DNA of 64,000 bases from NCBI GenBank assembly GCA_918026815.1, contig CAKJVC010000021.1:806001-870000 (forward strand). The letters run 5' to 3'. Shown here piece after piece: positions 57,914 through 64,000 of this stretch. How positions within the stretch are numbered: the stretch's first letter is position 1; every line of letters starts with the position of its first letter. A program made the translations under genes and the position numbers. The notes beneath the pieces were generated by a model. It ran no database searches. It was not told the origin of the DNA and saw only the letters and a list, made by a program, of their open reading frames with translations. Source of the stretch: Chalara sp. BL73. Taxonomy: Eukaryota > Ascomycota > Leotiomycetes > Helotiales.

Positions 57914-59682
57914 TTATGAAGTCGAGTCCCATGGTAATGCGAAAGTGCCAACCCATCCCTCAACCTCTGACCTCAATTGCACGATTTCTGTTTCGTTCTC
58001 GCCCTCTCCCAAGTACTCAAGAAATGCTTTCAGGCTTCCAGGATTCTTCCTGCCTTTAGCCTCCGCCGCCTCCTTCGCAGTCTTGTCTAGTCTTTGAGTG
58101 ATCGTTACTGCTCTGTTCACGACATCCGCAACCCTTACGAAATCTTCCTCCTGGAAACCTCTGGTAGTCATTGCGGGTGTACCCATTCTGAGTCCACCAG
58201 GCTTGAGAGCGGACTTATCCCCAGGCACGGTATTTTTGTTACTTGCAACACCGACCAACTCCAAAATGCGTTCAACTCTGGCACCATCCACACCTTGGGG
58301 CTTTAGATCAACAAGTACCAAATGGTTGTCTGTACCACCTGATACGATGTTAAATCCTAGACCTCCCTTACCCTTCTCGCCACCAAGACGATTCGCAAAT
58401 GCCTGGGCATTTCGTAATACTTGCTCCTGATATTGCTTGAAAGCAGGGCTTTGCGCTTGCTTTAGTGCGACTGCCAATGCTGTGATTGTATGATTATGTG
58501 GTCCGCCTTGGTGACCTGGGAATACAGAAGAGTTTATAGGCTCTTCAAGATTCCATAACTCTGGTTCTTTGGTTTTTGGATTCACCTTTCTCACACCTTT
58601 TCTAAAGAAGATCATAGCTCCTCTCGGACCTCGAAGGGACTTGTGAGTTGTAGTAGTAACGACATCGGCAAACTCGAAGGGTGATGGAACAACACCGGCG
58701 GCAACAAGGCCGGAAATATGTGCCATATCGGCCAAAAGGTAAGCCCCAACCTTATCAGCTGTGTCTCTCATCTTCGCGTAGTCAATCAATCGACTGTATG
58801 CAGAAGTTCCGGCAATAATAAGTTTTGGCCGATATAGTAAAGCCGTTTCCTCCAATTTGGCATAATCTATAAGTCCTGTAGATTCATCTAGACGGTATGG
58901 GAGAGTCTCGAAGTATTTTGATATGGCGGAGATTTTCTTTGTTGGTGTTTGATATCCATGAGACAGATGTCCTCCGTGAGGCAAATCAAGACCCATTATT
59001 CGATCATGTACATTCAAGAGGGCGGAGTACGCCATGAGGTTGGCAGGGGATCCGGACAGAGCTATACTTTACTTAGTATTCCAGAACTGCAGCGAAGTGC
59101 TTGAAACGAACGTTGCACATTGACACCCCATTCTGTATCCTTCAGTCCAAAAGTCTCTAAAGCACGCGCTCGACATAAGTTTTCAGACTCGTCTATGAAC
59201 TCGTTTCCACCATAGTATCTTGCACCGGGGTATCCCTCCGAATACTTGTCTGACTATTGTTAGTCGTTGCTCAGAACTGTACTATTTTCCTACCTACTTT
59301 GCATAACACTTCCGAGCGCATCTAGCACAGCTTGCGAAGTGAAATTCTCGGAGGAATCAAGTTGATGAAGTGTTTCTGCCTCTTTTTCTCCTAGAGTCCG
59401 ATTGTGAATATTCCAGCCCTAGCTTTAAACTTAAGCAGCGGAGACGTACATTTTGGAGGATTTGATATATGTCCGGATCTCCTTGTTCTAAGCTCGCGGA
59501 CAGCAGCTGCAATTGATTGTAATTAGTGTTCGGAACGGCTTTGCTAGAAGCGTAAGACTCACTTTCTGTTGTGAATCTGCGTTAAGGGAAGACGCAGCTC
59601 GTCTCGCCCCATATATCAATGTAGCTCTGAATGAGGTAGCTCTAGTCGCAGCCCTCGAGGCACCTCTGAGAAGAGACATCAT
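57914..59682 (-). CDS. SHM1: Mitochondrial serine hydroxymethyltransferase, frame broken by one missing base
   Basis: Five exons (59682-59563, 59506-59450, 59390-59298, 59249-59112, 59061-57914) encode a PLP enzyme that interconverts serine and glycine with tetrahydrofolate. The first about 35 residues are Arg/Ala/Ser-rich without acids, a mitochondrial presequence. Conserved segments are [70 protein letters not shown] and [17 protein letters not shown], where Lys binds PLP. The exon 3 frame [13 protein letters not shown] does not continue into SENFTSQ: the sequence around 59349-59354 is one base short of the codons for the conserved PSENF segment. The summed exon length is 1556 nt, two more than a multiple of three. 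All other junctions are in phase. Either a consensus error or a real null mutation would explain it. Otherwise the protein would be 518 residues. Confidence 0.9.
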
Positions 59683-60866
59683 GGACTACTTGAATTGATA
59701 TATAAATGTCACTCAATTCTGCAGCAGCGTCTCAACTGGAGCGGGTATAACTGCAAGTCCGAATACTGATGACCGATGAAGCTACAGTTAAGACAACAAG
59801 GTCCGTTCACACCGATCGAAAATGATTCGCTACCCCGCCACTTTCTGCCGGGATACCAAGACACCGTTTACAAGGGGCGCATGAAGGAAATATTCTGGCC
59901 GTCTTCTGCAATCTTTTACTTTTACACAATGATATAGCATCAGACATAGAAAATGTCCATCTTCCCTATGCTTGGTACCTGCTTCTGCTTTTTCACTTCG
60001 GACATGCGACACAATAAAACTACTCTAAATTCAGTTCCACAATATATGTAGCATACAAGCCAGCGGAGTTATCCTTAAGAGATCCAGCTCCCCGTTTCCC
60101 CGACTTGCTTCTGGATTTGTCTCGATACGCTGTTTCGAGCTTTGCGAACTTACTAGGAAGCTGAGAATATGTTATCGCAGGAATTGTATAAGGGTTAGGT
60201 TAAAGGAGTCACAAGCTTCAAATTCACTGGGTTTTTGGGTACTCTGGTATGATCTGTTTGGTGTAAGTTCAGAAGGTTTGCAGACTAACTACTGCAAGGG
60301 AGTATAACACTGCTAGGGAGGAGTTGGAGATGTGTACTATTGGGAGCTCCCGATATGTGTTCTCACATAAGCAAGCGGAAGTTGAACAATAACAGAAAAT
60401 CAGCGACCTCAGATAATACATATTAATGCCCTTGTAGCGTTCTATAAACTTTGGACTGCTTTGATGAGTGAGAAACAGAAGTACGCAGGAATACGGCACT
60501 CAATCCTTCACTTGAAGAAGTCTGAAAGGAATAGCGTTCCATCAAGTAATAGAATGGAAATGTAGGCTACGGTACTGGAACTTCTGAAACAAAATGGGGA
60601 TTATCATAACGGCTTAAAACCAATGGTTAGAAGATGGGAAGACTGTGCTTTTTTATTGTTCGTGATTACTCCTTTGGACCACACTTAACCTTATAAACGC
60701 CATAAGATCACCAAACGGCAGTAAAACGAAGAAAGATCATGATACCATTTGCCCGCGCGGGTAATGCAAAGCCCAATAATAACAAAGCCGGCCTTCCTTT
60801 ATTGAAGTCTTATATCTTGGACTCCCGGCCTAATGCACTCCGTATGCTAACACAAATCCTCAAAAT
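59683..60866. other. Intergenic, no gene seen
   Basis: 1.2 kb upstream of the SHMT gene and downstream of the eL19 fragment. Short open frames show no family features. The SHMT promoter must lie at its left end. Confidence 0.55.
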
Positions 60867-61300
60867 CTACTTCGCCTCAGTCTCCTCTTCTTCACCGAAC
60901 TGAGCAGCCTTTTTCGCAGCACCTCTCTCCAACTTTCTCTCACGGGCAGCCTTTGTCTTCGCACGCTTGGCATCCATCTGCTCTTGGAGGTGCTTCTCAC
61001 GGGCTTTGTCAGCCTTCGCTTTGTAACTTCTGGTAGAATCCAATCGATAACAACAAACGTGCTCAACCAATGCTCTCTTGTGCTTGAATGTGTTACCCTT
61101 GCTCAAGTGATAAAGCTCGTGGTAAAGGTGCTTGTCGATCTTGCCGCTGGCACGGTACTTGACGAGGAGACGACGGAGGACTCTGAGACGGCGCATCCAG
61201 ACAACTTGACTACAAAAATCATCAAAATGTGGCCATATAAGTCCAGTCTCGATATAGCATACCTGGGCATACGAGCATCTGCCGTACCCTTGCTCCTCTT
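60867..61300 (-). pseudogene. Ribosomal protein eL19 copy lacking its N-terminal third
   Basis: The C-terminal two-thirds of eL19 (large-subunit rRNA-binding protein) is recognisable on the minus strand: GTADARMPS up to 61263, a 53-nt intron at 61210-61262, then [47 protein letters not shown] and [19 protein letters not shown] with an acidic tail ending at 60867. The intron means the copy is not a processed retrocopy. Two defects are seen. Upstream of 61300 the conserved first about 80 residues are absent over the 330 bp to the divergent CCT2 start. Between VEH and YKAKADK there is a roughly 10-12-residue insert (61023-61058) that begins GTTTGT and contains CTACCAG, resembling a remnant of a short intron. 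No stop interrupts the remainder. A truncated duplicate or an assembly defect are both possible. Confidence 0.72.
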
Positions 61301-61627
61301 GTCTTGATTGCCGCGTTGAAAATTTGACCCCGCCCGAATCAGTGGGATCTAAATATGAGATGTCCACAGTTGAAACTTGGTCGCGGGCTTGCGCAGAATA
61401 TTATTGGTATGATCTCTCGAGGCAGAGGCGTCCAAATAGTATATTAGAGAAAGGCGGGGGCTGTTTGTGGTTGATAAAAAAATCTGGAGGGGTTTGTGTG
61501 CGGATGGCGCTAGTAAAGAGGTTGCTCTAGCGAGGATCCCAAAATTATTCGCGTCCGCATCCCAAATATTTGAGCAGGAGGTGCCTTGACCCTTACACTC
61601 ACTTCTGCAACGATACAATACTGCATT
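61301..61627. other. Region upstream of CCT2 with no eL19 N-terminus
   Basis: About 330 bp between the eL19 fragment and CCT2. A full eL19 gene should have its N-terminal exons here, but none is recognisable in either strand. The isolated string LRKPATK in one minus-strand frame (near 61380) resembles the eL19 IIRKPVT motif but is too short to count. It should hold the CCT2 promoter. Confidence 0.55.
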
Positions 61628-63337
61628 ATGTCATTCAACCCGACGCAGATATTTGACGATGGAACGACCGAGGAGAAGGGAGAAAATGCACGTCTTTCGG
61701 CCTTTGTTGGAGCTATCGCAGTTGGAGATCTAGGTAGGTTAATCATACCTTGATATATTGCAGAGACTGACAGATCCAGTGAAATCTACCTTAGGACCTA
61801 AGGGCATGGACAAGATCTTGCAGAGTGCCTCGACTGGCGAAATTATGGTCACGAATGATGGAGCTACAATCCTCAAGTCTATCGCCCTTGACAACGCGGC
61901 TGCCAAAGTACTTGTCAACATCTCCAAAGTTCAAGATGATGAAGTCGGAGACGGAACTACCTCAGTCACAGTTCTGGCGGCAGAGCTTCTCCGAGAAGCA
62001 GAGAAGCTAGTTGACAAGAAAATACACCCTCAGACCATCATCGAAGGTTATCGGATAGCGAGCCAAGCTGCTCTAGCTGCCCTTGAGAAATCCGCAGTGA
62101 ACCACAGTAGTAATCCGGAAGCGTTTAGAAAGGACCTTCTAGCTATTGCGCGGACGACTCTGAGCTCAAAGGTTCTCTCTCAGGACCGAAACCAATTCTC
62201 AGAGCTAGCAGTGGACGCAGTTTTGCGGATGAAAGGTTCTTCGGATCTGAGCCATATCCAAATAATTAAGAAAGCAGGAGGGAAACTCAGTGATTCATAT
62301 CTAGATGAAGGGTTTATTCTGGACAAAAGAATCGGTGTCAACCAACCAAAACGATTGGAGAAAGCAAAGATCCTCATTGCCAACACTGCCATGGATACAG
62401 ACAAGATCAAGATTTTTGGAGCTCGTGTCAAGGTTGGATCTACCGGAAAACTTGCAGAATTAGAAAGGGCGGAGAAAGAAAAGATGAAGGCGAAGGTGGA
62501 TAAGATCAAGGCACATGGCATCAACTGCTTCATCAATCGGCAGTTGATCTACAATTGGCCAGAGCAGCTATTTTCGGATGCGGGTATAATGTCTATTGAA
62601 CATGCGGACTTTGATGGCATTGAGCGATTAGCGCTTGTGACCGGTGGCGATATCACGTCAACCTTTGACCACCCAGATCAAGTAAAGCTTGGCTATTGCG
62701 ACGTGATTGAGGAAGTTATCATTGGCGAGGACACCCTCATCAAGTTCTCCGGTGTAGCAGCAGGACAGGCTTGCACGATTGTTCTTCGTGGTGCTACTGA
62801 GCAATTACTGGACGAAGCTGAACGTTCCCTTCATGATGCTCTTGCAGTCCTGTCCCAAACAGTACAAGAGCCACGCACTACACTGGGCGGTGGCTGTGCA
62901 GAAATGTTAATGGCTAAGGCTGTCGAAGGAGCGGCTTTGAAGGTCGATGGCAAGAAGCAAATTGCGGTCTCTGCGTTCGCAACTGCTTTGAGACAGCTGC
63001 CAACTATCCTGGCAGACAATGCCGGTTACGATTCTTCGGACCTGGTCGCAAAGTTGAGAACGGCCATTTACGACGGCATGACGACTTATGGATTGGATCT
63101 CCTGACACCTGGCGGCGGGATCACTGATATGAGGGAACTCGGCGTGATTGAGAGCTATAAGCTGAAGAAAGCTGTTGTCAGCTCTGCGAGTGAGGCAGCA
63201 GAGGTTCGTCAAATTTTCACTGGGCTTCGGCACCACTCAGTCAATGAGCTTTAGAAATTAAGATTACTAACATTTCACAGCTTCTTTTAAGAGTAGACAA
63301 CATTATCCGAAGCGCCCCACGAAAACGCGAGAGATGA
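61628..63337 (+). CDS. CCT2: Chaperonin TRiC/CCT subunit beta (Cct2)
   Basis: Three exons (61628-61733, 61780-63203, 63281-63337) join in phase to 528 residues. CCT2 is one of eight subunits of the cytosolic chaperonin that folds actin and tubulin. The N-terminus [21 protein letters not shown] fits beta subunits. The group II nucleotide-binding motifs are [39 protein letters not shown] and the Gly-rich [14 protein letters not shown] near the end. The second intron is placed by the family ending: the last exon gives [18 protein letters not shown], the typical CCT2 C-terminus; without it the frame would run 17 codons into the intron. The first acceptor is chosen (after atccag, 61779) because it restores GDLVKSTLG; an earlier AG would insert extra residues. 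The gene appears intact. Confidence 0.96.
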
Positions 63338-63661
63338 TCCACGTGAGCCGGCGTTAACAAGGGATATGTATCAAAAGGGAACCGAACAAAATTTGAGGCG
63401 TCCTTGTACAATACCATAGAGCTATTGTAGATGCAATAATGAATGGCAATGAATCCGGTCCATTCTGTTGAGTGTCAAATGTTCAAATGTGAGACCAGAG
63501 AAGGCGCTTTTATATACCGTGCATCATATTTTAAATTTTCAGTCCTAATCAAGGGCTCTACTTTACGAAATCACGAAAGCCATTTAGAGGCGCTATACAC
63601 GAAGACTCTGATATCATGATATTATATGCTCGTGATAATTCGATTCTGAGTCTATTCCCAC
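63338..63661. other. Short convergent spacer
   Basis: 324 bp between the convergent CCT2 and decarboxylase genes. Probably overlapping 3' UTRs; no gene. Confidence 0.55.
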
Positions 63662-64000
63662 CTACGGCTTAACCTCAAACGAGGCAGCCAATGCCTTCGC
63701 TTTCGCCCTCGCAACAACCAGCTGTCCATCCAAGCGCCACGGATAGTCAAACTGGTCCATCACAATCTCACAAAGCCTAATATTCGTCCCATCCGCAAAC
63801 TCCCTATCCTCAAGCACCTTCTCCATCTCCTCAATCTTCTCAACCTTATAACTCTTACTCTCGATCCCTGTCTCCTTCCTCGCACCAAAAACTCCAGCAT
63901 CTTCTGATGGTCCCACAACATACTTACCTCATTATATTGTTGTTTTGGTCCGTTTATGGCGCGTTCGATGGAGTAGCCATTGTTGTTGATGACGAAAATA
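63662..64000 (-). CDS. C-terminal part of a thiamine-diphosphate decarboxylase, with frame break
   Basis: Only the last about 110 residues of this gene lie in the window; it continues past the right edge. The minus strand reads IFVINNNGYSIERAINGPKQ at the edge, the conserved diphosphate-binding tail of pyruvate-decarboxylase-family enzymes, then YNEVSMLWDHQKMLEF. The next conserved stretch, GARKETGIESKSYKVEKIEE, is in another frame: the switch falls at a run of five A residues (63887-63891; five T on the coding strand) where six would keep the frame. The final segments LCEIVMDQFDYPWRLDGQ and the stop at 63662 are ordinary. A GT donor is possible at the NE-V junction (gtaagtatg), but no acceptor at a sensible distance restores the frame. 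Pyruvate decarboxylase-like is likely; the exact 2-oxo acid is not predictable. Confidence 0.82.

Noticed and set aside
61349..61618. Minus-strand frame containing LRKPATK as possible eL19 N-terminus
   Set aside because: Only one seven-residue string resembles eL19; the flanking sequence does not, and no splice sites join it in phase to GTADARMPS.
63900..63925. Splice donor gtaagtatg after YNE in the decarboxylase, which could explain the frame change
   Set aside because: The codons across it (V-S-M-L-W-D-H) read as conserved protein, and no AG acceptor within the next 100 nt puts GARKETG in frame.

Overview
The window reads as nuclear DNA of a filamentous ascomycete (Pezizomycotina). The gene style fits: most genes have one to nine short GT-AG introns, mostly 45-80 nt, and codon use is mixed. 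So does the gene set: an Ach1-type CoA transferase, SUR7/PalI, a DOMON-cytochrome b561 protein, a GPI-anchored PLC-like protein, a DUF3602 protein and Ima1. The wording of several conserved proteins suggests Leotiomycetes/Helotiales, but that is inference from memory and no search was run.

Layout. 0-10 kb: acetyl-CoA hydrolase/transferase (479-2295 +), an FG-containing coiled-coil protein (3698-4734 +), an atypical SDR (6083-7036 +), a SUR7/PalI protein (7692-8753 -). 10-20 kb: secreted PLC-like phosphodiesterase (9588-10979 +), DOMON-cytochrome b561 (13563-15044 +), DHA-type MFS transporter (15491-17608 -). 19-30 kb: a Tpt1-like protein lacking most catalytic residues (19511-20559 +), an ERCC6L2-type SNF2 ATPase (20744-24303 -), a Pus9/Rib2-type tRNA pseudouridine synthase (24556-26009 -), a hotdog thioesterase (26457-27231 +), a Dal5-like MFS transporter (27957-30030 +). 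30-43 kb: a gene-poor stretch, then Ima1 (32839-34597 -), ALG14 (35674-36512 +), mitochondrial ribosomal protein mS23 (36718-37513 -) divergent from a PPR protein (37855-39690 +), and a Ser/Pro-rich unknown (41597-43322 -). 46-48 kb: polynucleotide kinase 3'-phosphatase (46537-48423 -). 48.4-53.5 kb: a 5.1-kb stretch with no recognisable gene. 53-64 kb: DUF3602 protein, an 86-aa membrane protein, centractin Arp1, mitochondrial serine hydroxymethyltransferase, a truncated eL19 copy, CCT2 and the 3' end of a pyruvate-decarboxylase-like gene.

The content is mostly housekeeping and there is no operon-like or cluster logic. Themes are RNA modification and translation (Tpt1-like, Pus9-like, mS23, PPR, eL19), DNA repair (ERCC6L2-like, PNKP) and membrane or secretory proteins. 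No transposase, CRISPR array, rRNA or convincing tRNA was found.

Four things deserve attention. (1) The Tpt1-like protein keeps the fold landmarks but has lost three of the four catalytic residues. (2) The mitochondrial SHMT gene lacks one base inside a highly conserved active-site segment. (3) The decarboxylase gene at the right edge also lacks one base, in a homopolymer; together the two may mean consensus error. (4) The eL19 copy beside CCT2 has no N-terminal third and carries a short insert. Exon borders were derived by hand from splice signals, phase and protein conservation.
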